In this document: in pieces, positions 27,399 through 37,012 of the stretch
Layout of the letters: each line of letters begins with the position of its first letter
Numbering within the stretch: the stretch's first letter is position 1
NCBI GenBank assembly: GCA_947454025.1
Contig: CANGIZ010000002.1
Location: forward strand, 1 to 64,000
DNA from: Bacteroidota bacterium
Lineage (GTDB): Bacteria > Bacteroidota > Bacteroidia > Chitinophagales > Chitinophagaceae
Reading direction: 5' to 3'
DNA length: 64,000 nucleotides
Notes under the pieces: generated by a model
Databases searched by the model: none
Seen by the model: the letters and a program-made list of their open reading frames with translations, nothing else
What the model was told of the DNA's origin: nothing
Program-made: the position numbers and the translations under genes

Positions 27399-28919
27399 AT
27401 GGGGATTATTCAAAAACAAGGCATTAAGTCGTCCTATTTTATTTTTTTAGGATTTTTAATTGGCGCAATCAACTTATTAGTCCTATTCCCGATGTTCTTC
27501 ACAAAAAATGATCAAGGATTGGTAAGGGCCATGATTGATATAGGCGCCACCCTTTCAGTTTTTTGCACTTTGGGTACACTGCCAGTAGTATATAAATTCT
27601 TCCCATTTTACAACCATTATTTAGGAAGCAATAAGAACGAACTGCCTTTTTTAACCTTACTCATCAACTTGTTGGGTTTTGGAATATTAATGATCATTGG
27701 ATGGTACAACAAGGATTTTATTATACGTAAACTTGGCAAGTCCCCAAGTTTGGGTCATTACTTTAGTTATATCTATCCCTATACTTTTTTCTTATTGTTA
27801 TTTTATTGGCTAGAAGCATTTGCTTGGGGATTGCACAAAGGGGTGATGACTAACTTTTTAAGAGAAACCACAATTCGTGTATTAACCACAATACTCATTG
27901 TTTTATTTGGATTGCATTGGATTAATTTAACCCAGTTTATTGGTTTGTTTAGTTGCATTTACTTACTACCTATGTTGTATTTACTATATAACCTAATTCA
28001 GTCCAAACAATGGTCTTTCAATACCTTTACTATAAGTAGCGTGACACGTAGGTTAAAAGGCCGAATGATTAGTTTTGCACTATTTGTTTTTGCAGGTCAG
28101 TTTTTTAACTTATTGGCCCGTACCAATGATACTTTTATGATAGTGGGGTTAAAGGGATTGAGTGATGCAAGTATTTTTGCGATTGCTACTTATGTATCTG
28201 CTATTTTAGAAATCCCACAACGAAGCCTTACATCTATTAGCATTCCGATTCTAGCAAAAGCATGGAAAGAAAAAGATTTTGAAAACATTAAACATATCTA
28301 CCACAAAAGCGTTTCCAATTTATTGGCAGTTGGTTTATTATTATTTGGATTAATTTGGTTGAATATTCAAAACTTAGTTTCATTTTTAAACTGGGTAAGT
28401 CACAAACAAGGTGGAGGCTATGACGCATTAGTAAACCTTGCCTTTATTATGGGCTTAGCCAAATTAATCGACTTAGCAACAGGTGTGAATGCCCAAATAA
28501 TTGGCACTTCCAATTACTGGAAATTTGATTTTTTTACCAATGTGTTATTTGTAATTGTGTCGATACCATTAAATTATTACTTGATAAAACATTACGACTT
28601 AACGGGATTGGCCTATTCTAATTTAATTGCTTACACTATTTATAATTCGGTACGATTTGGCTTTTTGTATAAGAAGTTCAATTTGCAACCCTATAGTTGG
28701 AAGCATGGCCTGTTTTTATTATTAAGTATTGGGCTCATGTTATTAGTACATCAAATTCCAGCACCCGAAAATTTTGTGTTGAATATCGCTATCCAATCAA
28801 TGGTGTATGGCATTGGATTTTATGTACTTACAGCATGGATCAATCCAGCTCCTGAAATTTTAGATTACTTTAATGACTTTGCTAAAAAGGGATACCGAAA
28901 ACTATTTAAGCAGGGATAA
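27399..28919 (+). CDS. Polysaccharide flippase (Wzx-like, MOP superfamily)
   Basis: 506 aa polytopic membrane protein in the glycosyltransferase cluster. Confidence 0.85.
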   Translation: MGIIQKQGIKSSYFIFLGFLIGAINLLVLFPMFFTKNDQGLVRAMIDIGATLSVFCTLGTLPVVYKFFPFYNHYLGSNKNELPFLTLLINLLGFGILMIIGWYNKDFIIRKLGKSPSLGHYFSYIYPYTFFLLLFYWLEAFAWGLHKGVMTNFLRETTIRVLTTILIVLFGLHWINLTQFIGLFSCIYLLPMLYLLYNLIQSKQWSFNTFTISSVTRRLKGRMISFALFVFAGQFFNLLARTNDTFMIVGLKGLSDASIFAIATYVSAILEIPQRSLTSISIPILAKAWKEKDFENIKHIYHKSVSNLLAVGLLLFGLIWLNIQNLVSFLNWVSHKQGGGYDALVNLAFIMGLAKLIDLATGVNAQIIGTSNYWKFDFFTNVLFVIVSIPLNYYLIKHYDLTGLAYSNLIAYTIYNSVRFGFLYKKFNLQPYSWKHGLFLLLSIGLMLLVHQIPAPENFVLNIAIQSMVYGIGFYVLTAWINPAPEILDYFNDFAKKGYRKLFKQG

Positions 28920-29645
28920 AAACAAGTCCAACCCCTTTCGCTTTTCTGCTGTAAATGCATAACTGATATTCTCGGTATAGTACTTGTGTAAATCATATAC
29001 TTGTTCCGAGGCAGGTATCCCCGCAATTACTTCTTGCAAGTGATTTAATCCATAAGCATTTGCTTTATCAAATGCATTCATGAATTCAGCAGGAATAGGC
29101 TTATTGGCAATCCAAGTAGCGAATACAAAAGGCAAACCGGTATGTTCTATCCAATTTGAAGCTAAGTCGTAAACATATTTGTAATGAGGTCTGGCCGCTA
29201 ATGCCCTATCTCCAATAATCACCCCAGCAGTGGTGCCATTTATTTCTTGTATATATCCTTCATCTGCCTTTAAGAACTCAACTTCTTTTTTCCAAAAATC
29301 TTGTAATAAAATGCGCGCTAATTGTACCGAGGTTCTACTTTGATAATCTAAATATACTTTTTGAATTTGCTCCATCGGGACCTGGCTAAAAATACAAACA
29401 CTCGCAACTTCCCCTTCAGCCCCTATACAATAGTTTGATACAAAATGTGCTTCTTTCAATAAAGGTGTAATAGCCACTGGCACCAGCCCCATATCAATGG
29501 TGCCATCGATTAACGCTTGGGCAATTTTAGCTGGATAAGCTTTTACCAATTCAATCTGTGGCAGTAAGCCCGACTGCTCTAGTCCTAATAATAACGGGCG
29601 TGTGTTTAAATAACTTACCGCCCCAATGCGCCACTTTCTCTCCAA
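28902..29645 (-). CDS. mqnA: Chorismate dehydratase (futalosine pathway)
   Basis: RIGAVSYLNTRPLLLGLE...LIDGTIDMGLVPVAITPLL. Confidence 0.9.
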   Translation of the reverse strand: MERKWRIGAVSYLNTRPLLLGLEQSGLLPQIELVKAYPAKIAQALIDGTIDMGLVPVAITPLLKEAHFVSNYCIGAEGEVASVCIFSQVPMEQIQKVYLDYQSRTSVQLARILLQDFWKKEVEFLKADEGYIQEINGTTAGVIIGDRALAARPHYKYVYDLASNWIEHTGLPFVFATWIANKPIPAEFMNAFDKANAYGLNHLQEVIAGIPASEQVYDLHKYYTENISYAFTAEKRKGLDLFLSLLK

Positions 29646-29651
29646 TTGAAT

Positions 29652-29659
29652 TAACTTTG
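29652..29659 (+). promoter_or_regulatory. Bacteroidota-type -7 box upstream of purB
   Basis: TAacTTTG 39 bp before the preferred purB start. Confidence 0.4.
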
Positions 29660-29698
29660 CGCAAAGATATCAAAAACCAATTGTTAAAAGCAATCAAT

Positions 29699-31039
29699 AT
29701 GTCACAACTTAGTTCCATTTCCCCCATCGATGGTCGTTACCATAAACAAACTGCACATTTAAGCACTTATTTTTCAGAATTTGGCTTAATCAAATACAGG
29801 GTATTGGTGGAAGTACATTACTTTTTATTTTTAGCCGACAAAAAGTTTTTTAAATTAACGCCAACTTTAAGAAAAAGTTTATTGGCAGTTGTTGATAATT
29901 TTTCGGAAGAAGATGCACAAAAAATTAAACATATTGAAGCTACCACTAATCACGATGTGAAAGCGGTAGAATATTTTTTAAAGGAAATTTTGGACGCTCA
30001 TAAAGCAAGTGAATTAAAAGAATGGATTCACTTTGGATTGACTTCTCAGGATATTAATAATACGGCTATTCCATTAAGCTGGAAGGATGCCATGGAAAAC
30101 AATACATTGCCCGCATTAGTGAATTTGCAAAACAGATTGTATCAATTTGCAAAGCAATGGAAAAAAGTTCCTTTGTTGGCGCGTACACATGGACAAGCAG
30201 CCTCTCCTACTACATTAGGAAAAGAAATGATGGTTTTTGTAGAACGTTTACACAATCAAATAGAATTGTTTGCAGCCATTCCTTATGCAGCCAAATTTGG
30301 TGGAGCAACAGGCAACTTTAATGCACATCATATTGCATATCCTAAAAAGAATTGGGTTTCATTGGGTAATGAATTTGTGGAAGATGTATTAGGATTGCAA
30401 AGAATGCAGTTCACTACTCAAATTGAGCATTACGACAACTTCGCAGCACATTGTGACAACTTAAAAAGAATCAATAATATCTTAATTGATTTGTCTCGTG
30501 ATATTTGGACCTATATTTCTATGGACTACTTTAAGCAACAAACTAAAAAAGGGGAAGTGGGTTCAAGTGCCATGCCGCATAAAGTAAACCCAATTGATTT
30601 TGAAAACGCAGAAGGCAACTTGGGTATAGCAAATGCTTTACTAGAGCACTTAGCAGCAAAATTACCCATTAGTCGATTACAGAGAGACTTAACCGATTCA
30701 ACGGTATTAAGAAATATAGGTGTTCCGGTGGGACATATAGCCATTGCTATTAATTCTCTTGAAAAAGGATTGGGTAAATTAATTTTAAATGAAGTAAAAA
30801 TACAAGAGGATTTAGAAAATAACTGGGCTGTAGTGGCAGAAGCGATTCAAACCATATTACGTCGTGAAAAATACCCTAATCCTTATGAGGCTTTAAAAGA
30901 TTTAACAAGAGGTAACAATAAAATTGATAAAAAATCAATGCATAAATTTATTGACGGCTTAAAAGTGACTGCAGCTTTAAAAAAAGAATTAAAGCAAATC
31001 ACACCTCAGAATTATACAGGAATTACAGCGGAATATTAA
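29699..31039 (+). CDS. purB: Adenylosuccinate lyase
   Basis: MSQLSSISPIDGRYHKQT; GEVGSSAMPHKVNPIDFENAEGN. Start moved from 29558 to the conserved MSQLSSISPIDGRY. Confidence 0.96.
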   Translation: MSQLSSISPIDGRYHKQTAHLSTYFSEFGLIKYRVLVEVHYFLFLADKKFFKLTPTLRKSLLAVVDNFSEEDAQKIKHIEATTNHDVKAVEYFLKEILDAHKASELKEWIHFGLTSQDINNTAIPLSWKDAMENNTLPALVNLQNRLYQFAKQWKKVPLLARTHGQAASPTTLGKEMMVFVERLHNQIELFAAIPYAAKFGGATGNFNAHHIAYPKKNWVSLGNEFVEDVLGLQRMQFTTQIEHYDNFAAHCDNLKRINNILIDLSRDIWTYISMDYFKQQTKKGEVGSSAMPHKVNPIDFENAEGNLGIANALLEHLAAKLPISRLQRDLTDSTVLRNIGVPVGHIAIAINSLEKGLGKLILNEVKIQEDLENNWAVVAEAIQTILRREKYPNPYEALKDLTRGNNKIDKKSMHKFIDGLKVTAALKKELKQITPQNYTGITAEY

Positions 31040-31089
31040 TTCAAAAATTGATTGCATACTACTCGAAATTCAACTCGAGCGAACATAAA

Positions 31090-31668
31090 CTAAATAGCGT
31101 CTCCTTTATTGGGTGGCGCTATTTTTTTGCGGGGTTCTTTCTTATTCAATAAATAGTGAATGGGGTCCATACCCTCTTTTTCAATGGCCATGGTTAAAAC
31201 TTGCGCTGTAGCAGCTGCGTCACCCCAAGCGCGGTGACGACCTTCGATACGAATTCCTAAATCTCTCGTTAAAGAACCTAAACCATATTTTACAAAGCCA
31301 GGAAAAACCTTCTTACTTAATTTAATCGTGCACAATTTGGGAGCCGACCAGTTATAGCCATGATGGTTTAATAAATAATGTACAAAACCATAGTCAAAAC
31401 TTACATTATGTGCAACAAAAATACGCCCCTCCAATAAGTTATAAATTTGTTGAGCGACTTCCTCAAACAAAGGCGCAGTAGCCACCATTTCATCGCTAAT
31501 CCCAGTCATATTTACAATAAAAGGAGGAATTTTTTGAAGTGGATTAATCAGGGTCACATATTTGCCCGTCACTTCCAACCCATTGTGAATCACAATAGCA
31601 ATCTCGGTAATGCCGTGTGATTGTGGCATCCCGCCTGTGGTTTCTATGTCTACGACTGCAAATTCCAT
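31090..31668 (-). CDS. DnaQ-like 3'-5' exonuclease
   Basis: FAVVDIETTGG (ExoI), HNVSFDYGFV (ExoII), RHRAWGDAAATAQV (ExoIII). Confidence 0.9.
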   Translation of the reverse strand: MEFAVVDIETTGGMPQSHGITEIAIVIHNGLEVTGKYVTLINPLQKIPPFIVNMTGISDEMVATAPLFEEVAQQIYNLLEGRIFVAHNVSFDYGFVHYLLNHHGYNWSAPKLCTIKLSKKVFPGFVKYGLGSLTRDLGIRIEGRHRAWGDAAATAQVLTMAIEKEGMDPIHYLLNKKEPRKKIAPPNKGDAI

Positions 31669-31755
31669 TTGGCGCCAAGTTCGGAAATTTTTGTCAAAAT
31701 AAGCTTGCTGCTTTTCCTTATTTTTGTGACTCAATTTAGGTAAAGAAAAAACAGC

Positions 31756-34365
31756 ATGGAACTGAGTAAAAATTATATCCCAGGTGAAGTAGAAACCAAG
31801 TGGTACCAACATTGGATCGACCAAGGTTATTTCCATAGTGAGCCCAATAATAAACCGGCTTATACTGTGGTCATTCCTCCACCCAATGTAACCGGTGTAC
31901 TACACATGGGCCATTGTTTAAATAATACGATTCAGGATATTTTGGTTCGCCGTGCACGTATGCAAGGAATGAATCCTTGTTGGGTACCTGGAACCGATCA
32001 TGCTTCTATTGCTACAGAAGCAAAAGTAGTAGCCATGTTGAGAGAAAGAGGGATAGCAAAATCATCTTTATCTAGAGACGAATTTTTGGGATACGCCTGG
32101 GAATGGAAAGAAAAGTATGGTGGCATTATTTTGCAACAATTAAGAAAGATGGGTTGCAGTTTGGATTGGGAACGCACTTCCTTTACCATGGATCCAGACT
32201 ATTATGAAACCGTCATTAAAGTTTTTGTTGATTTATACAATAAGGGAAAAATATACCGCGGCAAACGCATGATTAACTGGGATGTAAAAGCAAAAACAGC
32301 CCTAAGTGACGAGGAAGTAATTCATAAGGAAGTAAATGGAAAAATGTATCATATCCGTTATAAGTTGGATATGCCAGGAGAAGAATACATTACCATCGCA
32401 ACTGTACGCCCTGAAACCATTTTTGGCGATACTGCAATTTGCGTTCACCCTAAAGATGATCGATATAAGCATTTAGTAGGTAAGCATGCATTTGTCCCTA
32501 TGATTAATCGTCGTATTCCCATTATTGCGGACGATTATATTGAAATAGAATTTGGAACTGGTGCCTTAAAAGTTACTCCTGCGCATGATGTAAATGACTT
32601 TAACTTAGGTCAAAAACATGGATTGGAAGTAATTGAAACCATGAACGATGATGGTACCATGACCGATGCTGCACCAATGTATTTGGGCAAAGATCGAATA
32701 GAAGTGAGAAAGATAATTGCAACTGATTTAGAGGCAAGTGGCAATTTAGTTAAGATTGAAGATTATGTAAACCAAGTTGGTTTTAGCGAAAGAACCGATG
32801 CCATTGTAGAACCAAGATTAAGTTTACAGTGGTGGGTGGATATGAAACAATTGGCGGGTCCTGCTTTGGAAGCGGTAATGAGTGATGAAATTCAATTTCA
32901 TCCTGCTAAATTTAAAAATGTTTACCGTCATTGGATGGACAATATCAAAGACTGGTGTATTAGCCGTCAGTTATGGTGGGGACATCGCATCCCTGCTTGG
33001 TATGATGCGGATGGGAATGTGTATGTGGCAGAAAACGAAGCAGCTGTCAATGCAAAATATCCTGAAACTAACGGTAAAACCTTAACACAGGATTCAGATT
33101 GTTTAGATACTTGGTTTAGTAGTTGGTTATGGCCTATTGAAGTATTTAAGGGCATGTCCAATCCAAACAATACTGAAATTAATTATTACTACCCTACAAG
33201 CACCCTAGTAACTGCACCTGAAATTATTTTCTTTTGGGTAGCACGAATGATAATGGCAGGTGAAGAGTATATGGGCAAGATACCATTTAAGGATGTGTAC
33301 TTTACGGGTATTGTAAGAGATAAGCAAGGAAGGAAAATGAGCAAGAGCTTAGGTAACTCCCCCGATTTATTAGGACTCATTGATCAATATGGAGCAGACG
33401 CAGTTCGTTTTGGTATTATGATTGCTTCTCCTGCTGGTAATGATTTATTGTTTGATGAATCCACATTAGAGCAAGGAAGAAATTTTAATAGTAAATTATG
33501 GAATGCAGCGAAGCTGTTAAAAATGTGGGAACCTCGAATCAGTAATGAAGGTACTGTACCACAAGACGCAGCATTTGCAATGGATTGGTTCCAGGCAAAA
33601 TTAAGCGCTACGCAAATTGAAGTGGATGAAATGTTAAAGACCTTCCGTTTAAGTGAAGCGTTAAAAACCATTTACGGATTAATATGGGATGATTATTGTA
33701 GTTGGTATCTAGAATGGATCAAGCCAGGATTTGAACAAGCAATACATGCAGATGTGTACAATAAGAGTATTGAGTTTTATGATTCCTTATTGCAATTATT
33801 ACACCCTTTCATGCCTTTCATAACAGAGGAATTACACCATGCTTTAAAAACGCAAACTCAGGATTTATGCGTTAAGGAATACGAAGCAATTGGAAAAGTA
33901 GACGAAACTGTATTGAATGCAGGTGCATTGTTAAAGAATGTGATTTCTACATTGCGTGATGCAAGAAATAAAAATCAAATCAAACCAAAGGACTCAATTG
34001 ACTTACATATTCAATCTGAAAACAACGCAGCCTACCAAAGAATTGAAAATATTTTAGCGAAACAAGTTAATGCAAAAAGCATTGCATACACGCAGGCCTC
34101 CATTGGGTCAAGTATAGTAGTGGCATTGGAAAAAGATAAATTTTACCTAGTTGCCGATCAAGCTATTGACACCGCAAGCTTAAAAGAAAATTTATTAAAG
34201 GATTTGGAACATCAAAAAGGATTCCTAGCTTCTGTTGAAAAGAAATTAAGCAATGAAAAATTTGTTCAAAATGCAAAACCAGAAGTAATAGCCATTGAGC
34301 AAAAAAAGAAGGCAGATGCATTAGCGAGAATCCAAACAATTGAAGAAAGTTTAGCCCAATTATAA
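31756..34365 (+). CDS. valS: Valyl-tRNA synthetase
   Basis: PPPNVTGVLHMGHCLN (HIGH), GRKMSKSLGNSPD (KMSKS). Confidence 0.97.
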   Translation: MELSKNYIPGEVETKWYQHWIDQGYFHSEPNNKPAYTVVIPPPNVTGVLHMGHCLNNTIQDILVRRARMQGMNPCWVPGTDHASIATEAKVVAMLRERGIAKSSLSRDEFLGYAWEWKEKYGGIILQQLRKMGCSLDWERTSFTMDPDYYETVIKVFVDLYNKGKIYRGKRMINWDVKAKTALSDEEVIHKEVNGKMYHIRYKLDMPGEEYITIATVRPETIFGDTAICVHPKDDRYKHLVGKHAFVPMINRRIPIIADDYIEIEFGTGALKVTPAHDVNDFNLGQKHGLEVIETMNDDGTMTDAAPMYLGKDRIEVRKIIATDLEASGNLVKIEDYVNQVGFSERTDAIVEPRLSLQWWVDMKQLAGPALEAVMSDEIQFHPAKFKNVYRHWMDNIKDWCISRQLWWGHRIPAWYDADGNVYVAENEAAVNAKYPETNGKTLTQDSDCLDTWFSSWLWPIEVFKGMSNPNNTEINYYYPTSTLVTAPEIIFFWVARMIMAGEEYMGKIPFKDVYFTGIVRDKQGRKMSKSLGNSPDLLGLIDQYGADAVRFGIMIASPAGNDLLFDESTLEQGRNFNSKLWNAAKLLKMWEPRISNEGTVPQDAAFAMDWFQAKLSATQIEVDEMLKTFRLSEALKTIYGLIWDDYCSWYLEWIKPGFEQAIHADVYNKSIEFYDSLLQLLHPFMPFITEELHHALKTQTQDLCVKEYEAIGKVDETVLNAGALLKNVISTLRDARNKNQIKPKDSIDLHIQSENNAAYQRIENILAKQVNAKSIAYTQASIGSSIVVALEKDKFYLVADQAIDTASLKENLLKDLEHQKGFLASVEKKLSNEKFVQNAKPEVIAIEQKKKADALARIQTIEESLAQL

Positions 34366-34372
34366 AATACTA

Positions 34373-34396
34373 AACGCCTCCATTATCGGAGGCGTT
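34373..34396 (+). terminator. Hairpin after valS
   Basis: aacgcctcc-attatc-ggaggcgtt perfect stem; weak T-tract. Confidence 0.5.
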
Positions 34397-34408
34397 ATGA
34401 TATATATT

Positions 34409-34924
34409 ATGAGTGAGATAAAAATTAGACCTGCTTTATTAGAAGATCGAGCATTTATACGCTCCGTATCTGAACGAACTTGGCCGAGTACTTATGGCCA
34501 TATCATTTCTCAGGAACAAATTGATTTTATGTTGGACTGGATGTATAGCGATACATCCTTAGCTGAACAATTTGAAAAGGGGCATCAGTTTTACATTGCC
34601 AATTTAAATGGAGAAGATATTGGATTTTGCTCTGTAAGCGCCGGACCTACTAAAGAAGAAGCCAATGATCAAAAAGCACACAAGTTAAATAAGCTTTATG
34701 TTTTACCCATTGCGCATGGAACAGGTGCAGGCAAAGCATTATTAAACAAAGCCATTGAAGTAGCAAAATCAGAAAATTCCACTTCCCTATTCTTACAAGT
34801 GAATAAACACAACAACGCTTATACTTTCTATCTTAAAAATGGATTTTTAAAAGAAAGTGAATACAAGTTTGATATTGGCAATGGATTTTTTATGGACGAT
34901 TATGTAATGCGCTTGCATTTTTAA
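34409..34924 (+). CDS. GNAT N-acetyltransferase
   Basis: MSEIKIRPALLEDRAFIRSV...LNKLYVLPIAHGTGAGKALL. Confidence 0.9.
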   Translation: MSEIKIRPALLEDRAFIRSVSERTWPSTYGHIISQEQIDFMLDWMYSDTSLAEQFEKGHQFYIANLNGEDIGFCSVSAGPTKEEANDQKAHKLNKLYVLPIAHGTGAGKALLNKAIEVAKSENSTSLFLQVNKHNNAYTFYLKNGFLKESEYKFDIGNGFFMDDYVMRLHF

Positions 34925-35448
34925 ACCATCACATGGGTTTGCTTCACTACTCCCATAATAAATACGCTCTGCACTTGACCAATATTTTCGGCCTGACTTA
35001 ATTTGTTTACGTGGAAATTGTAATAGCTATTCATATCTTCTGTCACAATTTTTAACATAAAATCAAATTCACCCGAAATACTGTAACACTCCACTACTTC
35101 AGGTAATTCATTGATGAGTTTAATAAATTGCGTACCCGATTTTTTACTATGTTGGTTTAAAGAGACATAACAAATCACCATCAACCCTTTTCGGATTTTT
35201 GCACCATCAATTAATGCCGCATATTGTTTTATCACTCCACTCGCTTCCAACCTTTTAATACGTTCATGAACAGGCGTAGTACTTAACTGAACTGCTTCTG
35301 CAATGGCAGCCACCGACATTCTTGCATTGTTTTGCAATAACCTCAAAATGGCTAAATCCTTCCCATCTAATGGAACCGTATTTTGGATGGATTGAGCACT
35401 TGTGTTTTGATCGGTAGCCGAATCTCCTGTTTGTGTCTTATTTTTCAT
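34921..35448 (-). CDS. Lrp/AsnC family transcriptional regulator
   Basis: LDGKDLAILRLLQNNARMSVAAIAEAVQLSTTPVHERIKRLEASGVIKQYAALID. Confidence 0.93.
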   Translation of the reverse strand: MKNKTQTGDSATDQNTSAQSIQNTVPLDGKDLAILRLLQNNARMSVAAIAEAVQLSTTPVHERIKRLEASGVIKQYAALIDGAKIRKGLMVICYVSLNQHSKKSGTQFIKLINELPEVVECYSISGEFDFMLKIVTEDMNSYYNFHVNKLSQAENIGQVQSVFIMGVVKQTHVMV

Positions 35449-35566
35449 AATAAAAAAGCATAAATAAGTATAAAATTAACTATTTATAGCGTATTACACT
35501 AAATATTATATAAATTTTATTATTATCTCCTACGAATTTACCTTTGAGCCTTAAATAAATACTATT

Positions 35567-36886
35567 ATGGGCTTACAAAACATCGATTTTAGCTTACCGT
35601 ATAAGGTAGCAGATATCACCCTAGCTGATTGGGGTCGTAAAGAAATTCGTTTAGCTGAAGCAGAAATGCCTGGTTTAATGAGCATCCGTGCCGAATACGG
35701 ACCAAGTCAACCTTTAAAAGGTGCTAGAATTGCAGGTTGTTTACACATGACTATTCAAACTGCGGTGTTAATTGAAACATTAACAGCATTAGGAGCTGAA
35801 GTTAAGTGGAGCTCTTGTAATATCTTCTCTACACAGGATCAAGCTGCTGCTGCTATTGCTGCAACAGGTGTGGGTGTATTTGCATGGAAAGGACAAAGTG
35901 TTGAGGAAGGAGATTGGTGTATTGAGCAAACATTATTCTTTGGTGGTGAAGACCGTCCTTTGAATATGATTTTGGATGATGGTGGTGATTTAACCAATAT
36001 GGTATTTGATAAATATCCTCAATTTGTTGCTGGCATTAAAGGATTGAGTGAAGAAACAACTACAGGTGTTCACCGTTTATATGAGCGTATGGCTAAAGGT
36101 ACTTTACCAATTCCTGCGATCAACGTAAACGACTCTGTAACTAAATCTAAATTCGATAACAAATATGGTTGTCAAGAATCATTGGTAGATGCGATTCGTC
36201 GTGCAACTGATGTAATGATGGCTGGAAAAGTTGCTGTTGTTGGTTCTTACGGCGACGTAGGTAAAGGTTCTGCAGGTTCATTACGTGGTGCTGGCTGCCG
36301 TGTAATTGTAACTGAAATTGATCCTATTTGTGCATTACAAGCTGCAATGGATGGTTTTGAAGTGAAGAAAATGGAGAACGCTGTTAAAGAAGCGGATATT
36401 ATTGTAACTGCTTCTGGATGTCGTGATTTGATTACTGAAAAACATTTCAGAAACATGAAAGACAAAGCGATCGTTTGTAATATTGGTCACTTTGATATCG
36501 AAATTGATATGGCTTGGTTAAATAAAAACTATGGTCATACAAAAGATACTATCAAACCTCAAGTTGATTTATACAATATCGATGGAAAGGATGTAATTGT
36601 TTTAGCGGAAGGTCGTTTAGTAAACTTAGGTTGTGCAACTGGTCACCCTAGCTTTGTAATGAGTAATTCTTTCTCTAACCAAACATTGGCTCAAATTGAA
36701 TTATGGACCAACAGCAAAAACTACGAAAATAAAGTATACGTTTTACCTAAGCATTTAGATGAAAAAGTAGCACGTTTACACTTAGCAAAAGTAGGTGCTG
36801 AATTAGACGAATTAACAACTGAACAAGCTGAATACTTGGGTATACCTAAGGCAGGACCGTTCAAGTCAGATATGTACAGATACTAG
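35567..36886 (+). CDS. ahcY: Adenosylhomocysteinase
   Basis: [49 protein letters not shown]. Confidence 0.97.
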   Translation: MGLQNIDFSLPYKVADITLADWGRKEIRLAEAEMPGLMSIRAEYGPSQPLKGARIAGCLHMTIQTAVLIETLTALGAEVKWSSCNIFSTQDQAAAAIAATGVGVFAWKGQSVEEGDWCIEQTLFFGGEDRPLNMILDDGGDLTNMVFDKYPQFVAGIKGLSEETTTGVHRLYERMAKGTLPIPAINVNDSVTKSKFDNKYGCQESLVDAIRRATDVMMAGKVAVVGSYGDVGKGSAGSLRGAGCRVIVTEIDPICALQAAMDGFEVKKMENAVKEADIIVTASGCRDLITEKHFRNMKDKAIVCNIGHFDIEIDMAWLNKNYGHTKDTIKPQVDLYNIDGKDVIVLAEGRLVNLGCATGHPSFVMSNSFSNQTLAQIELWTNSKNYENKVYVLPKHLDEKVARLHLAKVGAELDELTTEQAEYLGIPKAGPFKSDMYRY

Positions 36887-36923
36887 TCCTACCCTTACTG
36901 TAGAATTAGTTCAAAATACACGC

Positions 36924-36956
36924 AACCCGGCCCCAGAAATGGTGGTCGGGTTTTTT
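36924..36956 (+). terminator. Rho-independent terminator after ahcY
   Basis: aacccg...cgggttttttattttt. Confidence 0.7.
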
Positions 36957-37012
36957 ATTTTTAGTATCTTTAGAAAGCTTATACAACGAGTAAGCCTAAA
37001 ATATTAAAACGA

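Noticed and set aside
29558-29698. N-terminal extension of purB ORF
   Set aside because: Overlaps divergent mqnA; the conserved start MSQLSSISPIDGRY lies at 29699 after a TAacTTTG box.
35449-35566. SAM/SAH riboswitch upstream of ahcY
   Set aside because: The ~118-bp AT-rich leader shows no recognisable riboswitch core; only a TAccTTTG promoter-like box near 35539.
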